From the NCBI GenBank assembly GCA_945872825.1, contig CAMCBD010000029.1, forward strand, positions 1 through 32,003: 32,003 nucleotides of DNA. Direction: 5' to 3'. The stretch is from Nitrosomonas ureae. GTDB lineage: Bacteria > Pseudomonadota > Gammaproteobacteria > Burkholderiales > Nitrosomonadaceae. The stretch's first letter is position 1, and every line of letters begins with the position of its first letter. Shown here piece by piece: positions 1-8,977 of this stretch. The notes beneath the pieces are model-generated. The model saw only the letters and a program-made list of their open reading frames with translations, did not search any database and had not been told where the DNA came from. A program made the position numbers and the translations under genes.

Positions 1-79
1 TGGTTTCATCGCCCCGTATCGCAGCCAGCGCTATTTTTGCTTTGAATTCACTGGAATATTGTGTGCGTTTCTTGCTCAT
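1..79 (-). CDS. IS3-family transposase OrfA, N-terminus (partial)
   Basis: The first 26 codons of a small DNA-binding transposase subunit can be read. The protein begins MSKKRTQYSSEFKAKIALAA, the usual opening of the helix-turn-helix OrfA of IS3-family elements (pattern [KR]x-[YF]-[ST]-x-EFK). A GAGGATC ribosome-binding site lies just upstream of the ATG at 77-79. OrfA normally recognises the terminal repeats and is joined to OrfB by programmed frameshifting, which cannot be seen here. The gene runs off the left edge. Confidence 0.85.
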   Translation of the reverse strand, partial: MSKKRTQYSSEFKAKIALAAIRGDET

Positions 80-146
80 GATTATGATCCTCTATAGTGT
101 CCATAACAGAGCTTAACAACCTGTCCAGTTTTGCGGTACCACTTCA
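1..146 (-). mobile_element. IS3-family insertion sequence, upstream end (partial)
   Basis: This is the upstream end of an insertion sequence read on the minus strand. It carries the first codons of a transposase OrfA and a terminal repeat whose outer end is at 146, reading inward TGAAGTGGTACC on the minus strand. The same eight terminal bases, TGAAGTGG, begin the IS end at 31856 on the right side of the window. The rest of the element lies outside the window. Confidence 0.85.
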
Positions 147-151
147 AACCA

Positions 152-823
152 ATGCCCATTCAAATTATTGAGCCAATACCGGTGACAGTAGCCCAGGATG
201 AAAATTTGAAGAATGAGATCGCGCGCTTGGAGAAAGTGATTGCTGAAAAAGATGAGTTAATTAAGAGTCAGAAAATCCAACAACAAAGCCAAGCGCAGGC
301 ACTACGAGAAGTCAATAAAGAAGCTACTCGCACACAGGTAAAACTACATAGATTAGCGACAAAACCGAGCACAGCCTCGGCAATTGCAGAAATCGAAGTG
401 GCATTAGAACACCTGAAACAAGTTAAAATTTCTGCAGCAGATCAAATATTGCAGATCCAGGCACAACATTTAGTAGAAACTGCATCTGTATTTTATGAAA
501 AAGATCAATATGCCCAGGCCATGAATCATATTGCACAAGCCAAGCATTTAATTGGTTTGATAACCGATTCGAATCATAAGAAAACATCTATTGAGAACAA
601 TTCTCTACTCGAATTTCATACACCGATAAAATTACGCACCAAGGCAAATGTCAATTTGCGCAAAGAACCCAATACCCGTGCACCAATATTAGCTACCTTG
701 AAAAAAGATGCGACATTGACAGCAAATGCGAGTCTAGGCTCGTGGCTTCGAGTTCAGACTGAAAGCAATCAAGGCTGGGTTCTTAGCACGACACTTGAAA
801 TCGAGAAGAACCACAATCCATAA
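152..823 (+). pseudogene. SH3-domain (SH3b) protein, 5' end cut off by the IS
   Basis: The frame is open from inside the IS end, but the first ATG outside it is at 152, with no ribosome-binding site in front. No signal peptide or lipobox is left. The product has a charged, Gln-rich, probably coiled-coil stretch (about residues 20-60), a helical repeat-like middle (about 75-145, with a YxxAxxHIxxAK pattern suggesting a TPR-like pair), and a C-terminal bacterial SH3 domain (about 165-220: NVNLRKEPNT ... GWVLS). Periplasmic proteins of this build normally carry an export signal, so the original start was probably lost when the IS landed or by deletion next to it. Exact function is unknown; SH3b domains often bind peptidoglycan or peptides. 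Confidence 0.65.
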
Positions 824-829
824 CTGAAA

Positions 830-2496
830 TTATATTGCAGTGTTGGATTGTGGTTGTATGCAATAAACTTGGTCACGTCCAGCATGTTTGGCTTCATACA
901 GGGCACTATCAACCCTGGAAAGCAGAGAAGTTACAGATTTATCCTGAGATTCACTTTGAATGACCCCAATACTGAGTGTCACTCGGAGTATTTTATCTAA
1001 TGTACTGCAGTATACATCGGCCACATGCACCCGGATACGTTCCGCTGTCTTCATCGCTTCATCGCTTCATCGACATTCGCCTCAGTTAAAATAATCATAA
1101 ACTCGTCACCACCATAACGCGCAGCAAAATCAATGTTGCGAATACATTGTGAAATATTTTTCGCTATCGCGGCTATTATTTCATCACCGACAACATGTCC
1201 AAGACTATCATTGAGTGTTTTGAAATAATCGACATCTATCATGAGTACAGCGAAAGGACGCCTTGTCCGTTCATATCGAGCCAACTGCTCGCTGATAATT
1301 GAATTCAGTTTGCTGCGATTATATAGCCCTGTCAGGCTATCAGTTGCCGATAGTGTTTCCAATAACTGATTTTTTTGCTGCATGGCAACACTGGCTGCAG
1401 TAATTTCAGCTTGGTTCTGACGTAACTTGTCGGTCATCTGATTAAACATACGCGTCAATTGACCAAGCTCATCACGCCGTGTATTAGTTAATTCAACGTT
1501 AAGATCACCCTTTACAATTCTCTCGGTTGCATCAATTAATTTTTGTAAAGGAATTACGATGGCATGACTCATCCGGAAAGCAATTATAGTAACGACAAAG
1601 ATGATGATACTGATCAGACCAATGTATAGATCACGCTGCTGCTCCCAAGCAGCATAGACCAATTTATGACTTCTGTTGGCGATTATTGTTATGGGCGGTT
1701 TCTCGGACATATAAGCCAAACCCACTACATTTTCCTGTCGTGGTCCATGAAATACTTCATATTCCCCGGGATTATCCTGCAATCGTTTTAATACAGCAGG
1801 CTCAAGCGATACTGGGGTATCGATATTAATAATCGACACATCACTAGCCAACATGACGAATCCATCTTCATCTAATAGAAGAACATCACCAGGCGGTGAT
1901 TTTATTTTATCTTTTAAACTTGCTTGAATATTGCGTAAATCAAACGTTACGATCAGTGCGCCTAAGATAAAATCATCTACCGATAACACAGGAACCGAAA
2001 TACTCACTATCGCCGTCGCATAATTCGCACTCCATTGTGGCGGTACAACAACGTCCCCTTGAATGGATGCATCTTGCGCCCAATTTTGAGTAAGTTTCAC
2101 TGAAAAAGGCGAATCCACGTTGCTGGCAATTATTTCACCTTCGGCATCAACTACCGTTAATTCCAATACTGTTTCCAATCGCTTATGCACAGACTTCAAA
2201 TAGAGTTCTAATGCTTTCTGCTGTTTGATAAATTTATTTTTCTGAGACTGAGATCCTGAAGATAGTCCTTCAATAAGAATTTTAGATGTTGCAAGTTCGC
2301 GAACAACAAGAATTTGCTCTTTAATCCATAAATCTAATTCCCGGCTGGCATAATTCGCCATGGCACGCAACTCGCGTGTTACATTCTCACTGATCATCGT
2401 TTCATTCTGCTGAAACGACAATATACCCAGCCCCAGTGAAGGAATCAGCGTGGCTAGCATTGAAAAAACGATAATTTTGCTTTTGATGCTTTTCAA
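830..2496 (-). pseudogene. Membrane Cache-HAMP-GGDEF diguanylate cyclase, frameshifted by an 8-bp repeat unit
   Basis: Starting at a TTG at 2494-2496, residues 7-29 form a membrane helix, about 30-285 a periplasmic Cache-type sensor, 289-309 a second helix, 310-363 HAMP, then a GGDEF domain. The active-site motif GGDEF is at 462-466, preceded by the inhibitory-site motif RxxD (RNID, 453-456) at the standard five-residue spacing, so the enzyme would make c-di-GMP and be product-inhibited. The frame stops at 1051-1053. The rest of the domain (SIGV and ALYEAKHAGRDQV motifs) continues in another frame from ATG 1052-1054, overlapping the stop as ATGA. Three perfect copies of CTTCATCG (1049-1072) cause the shift: deleting one gives a continuous 552-residue protein. 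Only 27 bases separate it from the haemoglobin gene upstream, so the two are probably co-transcribed. Confidence 0.85.
1049..1072. repeat. Three perfect tandem copies of CTTCATCG
   Basis: Positions 1049-1056, 1057-1064 and 1065-1072 are identical 8-mers (CGATGAAG on the coding strand). They lie inside the GGDEF domain of the diguanylate cyclase gene. With three copies the reading frame is broken; with two it is continuous. Because the unit length is not a multiple of three, gain or loss of one copy switches the frame. Confidence 0.95.
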
Positions 2497-2523
2497 TATA
2501 ATCTTGATAGGGACAATAAAAAA

Positions 2524-2949
2524 TTATGCGATACGAAGCGCTACGGGTTGTTTATCCGGGTAATTACTCATTTGATAACCCTGCCACAACCTGCCTGCAA
2601 TAAATGAAGCAATTGCATTGGCATGTTGCTGTAAACTCGGATTACCTAGTTCTTCGGTTGTTTGCCGGAAAAGTTGAAGCCAACGTTCAAATAACTCTGC
2701 GCTAAGCTCAGGAAGTGCGATATGTTTCGGCATCGGCGCACCGCGGAATCGGCTGGTGCCGCGTAACTGGGCAGACCAAAAATTGATCATTTGCACAAAA
2801 TGAGTATCCCAATCGATCACATGCGCTTCAAAAATAGGACCCAGTGAAGGATCTTTTCTAGCTTTTGCATAAAAGGTATGAACCAGCTGTGCTATTTCTT
2901 CTTCAGTGTATAAACTGGGATCGGGTATTGGAAATGGTGATTGACTCAT
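2524..2949 (-). CDS. Group III truncated haemoglobin
   Basis: A 141-residue haem protein of the 2-over-2 globin class that binds O2 or NO in the cytoplasm. It aligns by eye with Campylobacter Ctb: Tyr27 matches TyrB10 in the HTFYAKARKDPSLGPIF block, His50 the distal HisE7, His76 in PKHIALP the proximal HisF8, and Trp90 the TrpG8 of group III. Length is normal. Family roles include NO or peroxide handling and oxygen binding; which applies here cannot be read from sequence. It is the first gene of a likely two-gene operon with the diguanylate cyclase, which suggests a link between gas levels and c-di-GMP. In an ammonia oxidiser a nitrosative-stress role would make sense (inference). Confidence 0.92.
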   Translation of the reverse strand: MSQSPFPIPDPSLYTEEEIAQLVHTFYAKARKDPSLGPIFEAHVIDWDTHFVQMINFWSAQLRGTSRFRGAPMPKHIALPELSAELFERWLQLFRQTTEELGNPSLQQHANAIASFIAGRLWQGYQMSNYPDKQPVALRIA

Positions 2950-3173
2950 AATTTTTTCAAGTTACCTCTGGATGAAGAGTTGTTACTAGTTAAATGATCA
3001 ACTCAATGTAGATAAAAAATAAATTCTATGTATTACAAATACGACTGAAAGTGTTTTCTATTGAGACAAATAAGTTTATCTTTGGTTGTCTGGATTGTCC
3101 AACTCAGTTGAGCAACTTTGTATCGTACCGTTAATTACAAGACCCATCCGTTATCCTGGAGGTATCAATTAAC

Positions 3174-4784
3174 ATGAAAGATTTATATGGAAAAGCGCTG
3201 CTGGTTGATCCAGCGTTCACCAAATCAACTGCATTTACTCGTGAAGAACGCGAACGCTATGGTTTACGTGGACTCCTTCCTTATGATGTTGCAAGCATCA
3301 ATAAACAAATAGAACGCGTTTTGGGCAGCATGCGTTGCAAAAGTACTGCTATTGAAAAATATATTTTTCTCAATGCGCTGCTAGAGCGCAATCAGCGGCT
3401 TTTCTATCGAACAATGATCGACCATATTGAAGAAATCATGCCTTTAGTTTACACCCCGACAGTCGGGGAGGCATGCAAGGAATTTACGCATATTTTCAGA
3501 AAACCGCAAGGATTCTATATTACCCCTGAAGATCGGGGCGAAATTGCAACAATTCTGAAAAACTGGCCAGAAGAAGATATTCGCGTAATCGTTGTTACAG
3601 ACGGGGAACGCATTCTGGGTTTAGGGGATTTAGGCGCCAATGGTATGGGGATACCCATCGGCAAAGTTGCTCTGTATGTAGCCTGCGCGGGAATTCATCC
3701 GGCACAATGCATGCCCATCATGCTGGACGTTGGCACAAATAACATGCCAATACGTGAAGACCCGCTTTATTTAGGTTATCCCCATCCGCGAATCAGCGGC
3801 GATGCCTACCGCTCACTGGTTGATGAATTTGTCAAAGCTGTGCAATCTCGCTTTCCGAATGCCTTGATACAGTTTGAGGATTTTCTCACGCCGCACGCAT
3901 TTGAATTTTTAGACCGGTACGGCAAACACGCTCGCTGTTTTAATGATGACATACAAGGCACTGCTGCGGTGACACTGGCAGGTATTTATACTTCATGCCG
4001 TATTACTGGAAAGAAGTTTTCCGATCTAAATATCATGTTCCTGGGCACCGGTTCTGCGGCAGGCGGCACTGCCGAATTGATGGTCGATGCATTCTGTGCG
4101 GCTGGGTTAAGCAAGCCGGAAGCTCAGAAACGGTTATGGTTTATCGACAGAAAAGGATTGGTGACAGCGACAAATGAAACTATTAAATCGCGCATCAAAC
4201 CATTTGCTCATGAACATGCCGCTTGCAGTTTTGTTGATGCTATCGGTGAAATCAAACCCGATGTATTGATCGGTGCTACCGGTGTTGCGGGAACATTTAA
4301 TGAGGCCATTGTGCGTAAAATGGCCACGGTGAATGAGCACCCGGTTATTATTGCTTTATCGAATCCAACTTCACATACAGAGTGTACAGCTGAACAGGCT
4401 TATCAATGGAGTGATGGGCGAGTAATCTTTGCCAGCGGCAGTCCTTTTGATGCCGTGCAGTACGGCAATCAGTTATTTAAACCCGCTCAAGGTAATAATG
4501 CTTATATTTTTCCAGGCATAGGCCTGGGTATATACACAAGTTCGGCTCGGCTTGTCACACAAACTATGTTTTTAGCAGCCGCCGAGGTGCTGGCAAACAC
4601 CGTTACACAGCAGGAAATTCGCACTGGCGCGGTTTATCCGGCATTGACACGAGTACGCGAAGTATCCCAGGCGATTGCTGTCGCTGTTTGCCGGGTAGCA
4701 GTTCAAGAAGGACTGACGGATTCCAGTTTACCTGAGGATCTGGCTGGCTATGTTAAATCGCTGATGTATGAACCGAACTATTAA
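3174..4784 (+). CDS. NAD(P)-dependent malic enzyme
   Basis: A 536-residue long-form malic enzyme that oxidatively decarboxylates malate to pyruvate with reduction of NAD(P). The catalytic pair is visible as Tyr93 in PLVYTPTVGEACKEF and Lys164 in PIGKVALY. Metal ligands are Glu235-Asp236 (QFEDF) and Asp259 (FNDDIQGTAAV), and the nucleotide-binding loop is GTGSAAGG at 291-298. Length matches the eukaryotic/MaeA-like class rather than the longer MaeB fusions, because no phosphotransacetylase domain follows. A strong ribosome-binding site (TGGAGGT, 3157-3163) fixes the ATG start. Cofactor preference is not decided by these motifs. It is divergent from the haemoglobin operon and convergent with serB. 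Confidence 0.95.
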   Translation: MKDLYGKALLVDPAFTKSTAFTREERERYGLRGLLPYDVASINKQIERVLGSMRCKSTAIEKYIFLNALLERNQRLFYRTMIDHIEEIMPLVYTPTVGEACKEFTHIFRKPQGFYITPEDRGEIATILKNWPEEDIRVIVVTDGERILGLGDLGANGMGIPIGKVALYVACAGIHPAQCMPIMLDVGTNNMPIREDPLYLGYPHPRISGDAYRSLVDEFVKAVQSRFPNALIQFEDFLTPHAFEFLDRYGKHARCFNDDIQGTAAVTLAGIYTSCRITGKKFSDLNIMFLGTGSAAGGTAELMVDAFCAAGLSKPEAQKRLWFIDRKGLVTATNETIKSRIKPFAHEHAACSFVDAIGEIKPDVLIGATGVAGTFNEAIVRKMATVNEHPVIIALSNPTSHTECTAEQAYQWSDGRVIFASGSPFDAVQYGNQLFKPAQGNNAYIFPGIGLGIYTSSARLVTQTMFLAAAEVLANTVTQQEIRTGAVYPALTRVREVSQAIAVAVCRVAVQEGLTDSSLPEDLAGYVKSLMYEPNY

Positions 4785-4795
4785 ATTCGGCTTAC

Positions 4796-4811
4796 AAACA
4801 GTCAGCTGTTT
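4796..4811. terminator. Short hairpin between convergent genes
   Basis: AAACAG (4796-4801) and CTGTTT (4806-4811) pair around a TCAG loop, between the ends of the malic enzyme gene and serB. The stem is only six pairs and AT-rich with no good T-tract, so this is a weak terminator candidate. Confidence 0.3.
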
Positions 4812-4815
4812 CAAT

Positions 4816-5646
4816 TTATTTGAATAAATTGATAACACCATCCAATCCGACATAATCAATCGCATAGGTTGCGTGATCTCTTACAATGGGTTTAGCATGA
4901 TATGCAATGCTGACCCCAGCCTCCGTCATCATGTCCAGATCATTGGCACCATCTCCAATAGCAATAATCTGCTCACGCTTAATACCCAGTTCATCACGGA
5001 CCTGTTTTAATACTTGTGCTTTCCCTTGTCTGCCGATAATTTCTCCAACCACCTTTCCTGTCAGTCTATTGTCTTCAATCCCCAGCACATTGGCTGCCGC
5101 GAAATCAAACTCCAATCTAGTTTTAATCCGATCGGTGAAAAATGTGAAACCGCCAGAAATAACCATCGTTTTTAACCCGGCTAGTTTGGCTTGTTGCAAC
5201 ATTTTTTCAGCACCGGGATTAAGTTTGACACGTTCGTCATAGACTTTTTGCAGTGCATCGTGATGCAAGCCTCGCAACAAAGCAGTGCGACGGGTGAGGC
5301 TCTCTTCAAAACTTATTTCGCCCCGCATGGTTTGCAACGTAATGGCTGCTACTTGGGATTTTATGTCGTGCATATCAGCAATTTCATCAATAGATTCAAT
5401 AGCCAATAACGTAGAATCCATATCCATCGCAATTAATTTAAAATCGGTAAGCTTTAGGCCAGCGTTTACAAAAGCAAAATCCAATTCGGCTTGTGTGCAA
5501 TATTCTGAAACATCATTGGAATGAGTGGCATTTGTCAATCGGAAAGCTTGGCCGGTAATCCGCTCTATCGCATCTGCTTGGGATAGCTTTGCTAAAGCCC
5601 GCAAGTCGCTATTATTGACATCCAGTCCTTGAATGATCAGATTCAT
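4816..5646 (-). CDS. serB: Phosphoserine phosphatase
   Basis: The final enzyme of serine synthesis, hydrolysing O-phosphoserine to serine. The 276-residue product has a short ACT-like N-terminal part (about 1-68) and a HAD hydrolase domain. Motif I is DMDSTL with nucleophile Asp75 and acid Asp77; motif II Ser164 in VISGGFTFF; Lys209 is motif III; GDGANDLDMM (231-240) is motif IV. The E-SIDEIA stretch following motif I is typical of SerB. It is transcribed separately from, and convergent with, the malic enzyme gene. The HDOD-GGDEF gene lies just upstream on the same strand with about 48 bases between. Confidence 0.95.
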   Translation of the reverse strand: MNLIIQGLDVNNSDLRALAKLSQADAIERITGQAFRLTNATHSNDVSEYCTQAELDFAFVNAGLKLTDFKLIAMDMDSTLLAIESIDEIADMHDIKSQVAAITLQTMRGEISFEESLTRRTALLRGLHHDALQKVYDERVKLNPGAEKMLQQAKLAGLKTMVISGGFTFFTDRIKTRLEFDFAAANVLGIEDNRLTGKVVGEIIGRQGKAQVLKQVRDELGIKREQIIAIGDGANDLDMMTEAGVSIAYHAKPIVRDHATYAIDYVGLDGVINLFK

Positions 5647-5694
5647 GTGGTTTATGATTTTCTTTAATGCAAAACAGCTTGAGTTATGAAAAGC

Positions 5695-7158
5695 TTAACT
5701 AGCACTCCACTCCATAATCTGATTGCGGCCGGCATGTTTGGCAGCATACAGCGCATAGTCAGCGGCTTTGATTAGATCTCTCGGTTCCTGGAAATGTATT
5801 GCATTTTCATAATAAGAAGCAACACCGATGGAAGCAGTGATTTGGATTGTAATGCCCCCATCAAATTTATACGCAATCGCTTCAATGGAATCTTTCAAAC
5901 GAGAAATTAGCGTTCTTGAGGCAGCAAGTGTTGTACCTGGAAGAATCAAAGCAAATTCTTCACCACCATAATGGCTCAGCGTGTCATCTTGACGAATTTG
6001 ATCGAAAAGTGTTTTTACGACAGTGGCCAATAATGAGTCCCCTGCAACATGCCCATAAGTATCATTAACATTCTTAAAATGATCAAGGTCAATAATAGCG
6101 ATAGTCAAAGGCAGATTGTATTGCATGGCTAGGTTAAATTCGCGCCGCAAAGTTTCATCGAAATAGGTCCGGTTGTAAGCTCCGGTTAATCCATCACGCT
6201 GCGATTTATCTTCCAAATCCTTCATTCTGGATAGGTTGTGTATCATCAATAATTCTTTGGCTTCTGCCAGAATTCCCGTTACTTCGCACGGATGGTGAAT
6301 AGTCATTTCAAAAAGCTCCTCCACAGCACTCAATCCAACTTCCATAATTTTGATGACATCAATGAGTGCAGAAGGATCAAGTCCAAGCCAATCTTGTGTC
6401 GCTTTATTCAACGCGATCATTTTTCCAGCTTCATTCGGATATAGAAAATAATCGGCTAAGTAACGGGATACAGCCAAACAGGATTGAAGTGTTGGCCCTA
6501 AATTTTGGGGTTCTGGTTGGGAGTGACTGTTGATACAGGATAAGGCGATATAATCCGGAATATGCCATTTTTTGAGAAGCGCGTAACCCAATTCATCATG
6601 CCCAGCTCCAAAAGTTTCACGTTCCATTTCAAGTAATTCGTCATGATCAGGAATCGATGCAAAGATTTTGCCATATTCTTCAGGCATGATGACCCAATAG
6701 GCAAGAATACCAATTTCCTGTATTAACCCGGCCAGAAATAAATCATCCAGAAAATTCAGCTCAAGCTTTTCCCCAAGTGCGCGACTGGCAAGCGCTGATG
6801 TAATCGACCGGCGCCAGAAAATATTACTGTCAAAAGCAGCACTACTATTTGACAAAGGCGTCGTCATGAGTGAATTGGCTAATGAGAAGGATAACGCAAT
6901 GACAAGAACGGTATGTGTTCCAAGAATGCTGACAGCTTGCCGGATATTCGTTGCAACCCGGCGCGATTTATACAAAGGGGTATTGGCTGTGCGAAGTAAT
7001 TTTGCTGCGAGAACCGGATCCAAAGAAATATATTCACAAACTGTCCTGATATCGGCATCAGGATCATTAGCCATTTCGATTATTTTGACGGCAACCGCAG
7101 GTAAGCTTGGCAGCGTGGTGCAATAATCTAGTCGTCTTTTCAATGTATCATCAATCAC
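5695..7158 (-). CDS. HDOD domain plus diguanylate cyclase (GGEEF) regulator
   Basis: A 487-residue soluble signalling protein. Residues about 10-215 form an HDOD domain (LPSLPAVAVKIIEMANDPDA ... ISLDPVLAAKLLRTANTPLY ... IRQAVSILG), a degenerate HD fold found in regulators. Residues about 318-485 form an intact GGDEF-type domain with active-site GGEEF (398-402) and an RxxD inhibitory site (RQDD, 389-392) at the right spacing, so c-di-GMP synthesis with product inhibition is expected. It starts at GTG 7156-7158 behind a good AAGGAT ribosome-binding site. No membrane segments or classical sensor domain are seen; the middle region (215-315) may be the input. The specific pathway is unknown. Confidence 0.92.
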   Translation of the reverse strand: MIDDTLKRRLDYCTTLPSLPAVAVKIIEMANDPDADIRTVCEYISLDPVLAAKLLRTANTPLYKSRRVATNIRQAVSILGTHTVLVIALSFSLANSLMTTPLSNSSAAFDSNIFWRRSITSALASRALGEKLELNFLDDLFLAGLIQEIGILAYWVIMPEEYGKIFASIPDHDELLEMERETFGAGHDELGYALLKKWHIPDYIALSCINSHSQPEPQNLGPTLQSCLAVSRYLADYFLYPNEAGKMIALNKATQDWLGLDPSALIDVIKIMEVGLSAVEELFEMTIHHPCEVTGILAEAKELLMIHNLSRMKDLEDKSQRDGLTGAYNRTYFDETLRREFNLAMQYNLPLTIAIIDLDHFKNVNDTYGHVAGDSLLATVVKTLFDQIRQDDTLSHYGGEEFALILPGTTLAASRTLISRLKDSIEAIAYKFDGGITIQITASIGVASYYENAIHFQEPRDLIKAADYALYAAKHAGRNQIMEWSAS

Positions 7159-7466
7159 TTATTATCCTTATTATTAGGTAACACTTATATATTATTGAAA
7201 GTATGAACGATTCTGTTTTTTGAATCATATAAAGATAACATATTCAATTAATTTCATAAGATATATTTGTAGTAACTTGTATATTTTTTGTGTTTTATAC
7301 CTTATACCATTAGCAAGTATTCATTCTTTCAATTAAGCAGATGTTATGCTATTAATCTTTCGTATAAATTGTTTTGATTATTTGAAACAATTCGGCTACA
7401 AAAGTGCCAAAAAACAAACGACACAAATGAATTACTTAAAAATAATTTCTAAAAAAGGAGTCTGAA
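7159..7466. other. AT-rich divergent intergenic region
   Basis: This 308-base gap separates the HDOD-GGDEF gene from pepA. It is visibly AT-rich and holds no convincing open frame or RNA gene. It should contain the promoters of both genes; one candidate for pepA is listed separately. Confidence 0.6.
7374..7402 (+). promoter_or_regulatory. Candidate sigma-70 promoter for pepA
   Basis: TTGATT (7374-7379) and TACAAA (7397-7402) are separated by 17 bases, each matching four of six consensus positions. A transcript would start near 7409, leaving a leader of about 58 bases before the pepA start. In such AT-rich DNA other choices are possible. Confidence 0.35.
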
Positions 7467-8963
7467 GTGGATTTTGGAATAAAAGTAGGAACCCCGGAGA
7501 AACAACGTGGAGCCTGTGTAGTAGTGGGTATTTTTGAATCAAAAAAATTGACCGATTCAGCCAAGATTCTGGATAAAATCACCCAAGGGTATATTAAAAA
7601 CATACTTGCGTTGGGCGATATGGATGGCAAGGCCAACACCGCGCTGTTATTGCATAATGTTCCAGATACGCTGTTTAAAAGGGTTTTATTGATTGGATTA
7701 GGCAAGGAACAGGAATTCAAGGAAAAAACATTTCTGTCTGCAATCAATACTACTTTAAATACCTTACAAAAAACAGCCGTTACCGATGCAACGCTGTTTT
7801 TATCCGACTTCCCAATCAAGGAACGGGAAAATCCATGGAAAGTATCACAAATTGTCATCACCGCAAGCAACAGCAACTACCGGTTTGATCAGCTTAAAAG
7901 TAAGCCGGAAAACAGTCCGCGTAGTTTACGCAAGCTAGTATTGTGCATTGATAACCGTACTGAGTTGGCGGCCTGCGAAGAATCCGTGCAGCAAAGCCTG
8001 GCGATAACACATGGCATGAATCTGGCGAAAGATCTGGGCAATCTTGCACCGAATATTTGCACACCCACATATCTGGCCAAACAAGCTAAAGATCTTGCCA
8101 AAACCCACAAACTCAAAGCATCTGTACTTGAAGAAAAAGATATGGAAAAGCTAGGCATGGGTTCTCTTCTCGCCGTCGCGCGAGGTAGCGAGCAACCAGC
8201 AAAATTGATTGTGCTGGAATACCAAGGATCGGGCAAAAAAGAAAGCCCAATTGTTTTGGTAGGAAAAGGCGTTACCTTTGATACCGGTGGTATTTCACTC
8301 AAACCCGCTGCAGAAATGGATGAGATGAAATTCGACATGAGCGGTGCCGGCAGTGTTTTGGGAACGCTGCTTGCAATTGCCGAAATGAAGTTACCAATTA
8401 ATGTGGTTGGGATCATTCCAGCAACCGAAAATATGCCTGGTGGTAAAGCAACAAAGCCGGGCGATGTGGTAACCAGCATGTCTGGCCAAACAATCGAGAT
8501 TCTTAATACTGACGCAGAAGGACGCCTGATTTTGTGTGACGCTTTAACGTATGCAGAACGCTATAATCCGAAAGTAGTGATTGATATCGCAACTTTGACC
8601 GGCGCGTGTGTGATCGCGCTCGGGAATTTTACGACAGGATTGATCAGCAACGATGACAAATTGGCGCAGGAGCTTTTGGCTGCCGGCGAACAAGCCATTG
8701 ACCGCGCCTGGCAACTGCCTTTGTGGGATGAATATCAGGATTTATTGAAAAGTAATTTTGCGGATATTGCCAATATTGGGGGACGAGCCGCAGGAACCAT
8801 CACCGCCGCTTGCTTTTTATCCCGCTTTACCAAGAAATACCGTTGGGCTCATCTGGATATCGCCGGTACAGCATGGAAATCCGGCAAAGAAAAAGGCTCA
8901 ACCGGACGACCTGTTCCGCTATTGACGCAATTCTTAATTACACAAGCTAAGATAGGCAATTAA
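7467..8963 (+). CDS. pepA: Leucyl aminopeptidase (M17 family)
   Basis: A 498-residue cytoplasmic dinuclear-metal aminopeptidase that removes N-terminal residues from peptides; in enterics PepA also binds DNA. The catalytic domain shows VGKGVTFDTGGISLKP with Lys267 and Asp272 as metal and catalytic residues, and the family signature NTDAEGRLIL (347-356). The N-terminal macro-like domain occupies about 1-165. The start is GTG at 7467 with AAAGGAG eight bases upstream, giving the usual PepA start MDFGIK. It is followed by holC at 143 bases, the arrangement common in beta- and gammaproteobacteria. Length is normal and no key residue is missing. Confidence 0.96.
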   Translation: MDFGIKVGTPEKQRGACVVVGIFESKKLTDSAKILDKITQGYIKNILALGDMDGKANTALLLHNVPDTLFKRVLLIGLGKEQEFKEKTFLSAINTTLNTLQKTAVTDATLFLSDFPIKERENPWKVSQIVITASNSNYRFDQLKSKPENSPRSLRKLVLCIDNRTELAACEESVQQSLAITHGMNLAKDLGNLAPNICTPTYLAKQAKDLAKTHKLKASVLEEKDMEKLGMGSLLAVARGSEQPAKLIVLEYQGSGKKESPIVLVGKGVTFDTGGISLKPAAEMDEMKFDMSGAGSVLGTLLAIAEMKLPINVVGIIPATENMPGGKATKPGDVVTSMSGQTIEILNTDAEGRLILCDALTYAERYNPKVVIDIATLTGACVIALGNFTTGLISNDDKLAQELLAAGEQAIDRAWQLPLWDEYQDLLKSNFADIANIGGRAAGTITAACFLSRFTKKYRWAHLDIAGTAWKSGKEKGSTGRPVPLLTQFLITQAKIGN

Positions 8964-8977
8964 CATAGCGCTCAAAC

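Noticed and set aside
3091-3123. Possible promoter before the malic enzyme gene
   Set aside because: TTGTCC has no matching -10 hexamer at an acceptable distance.
7889-8479. 196-codon open frame opposite pepA
   Set aside because: A shadow of pepA with Ser/Pro-rich composition and no ribosome-binding site.
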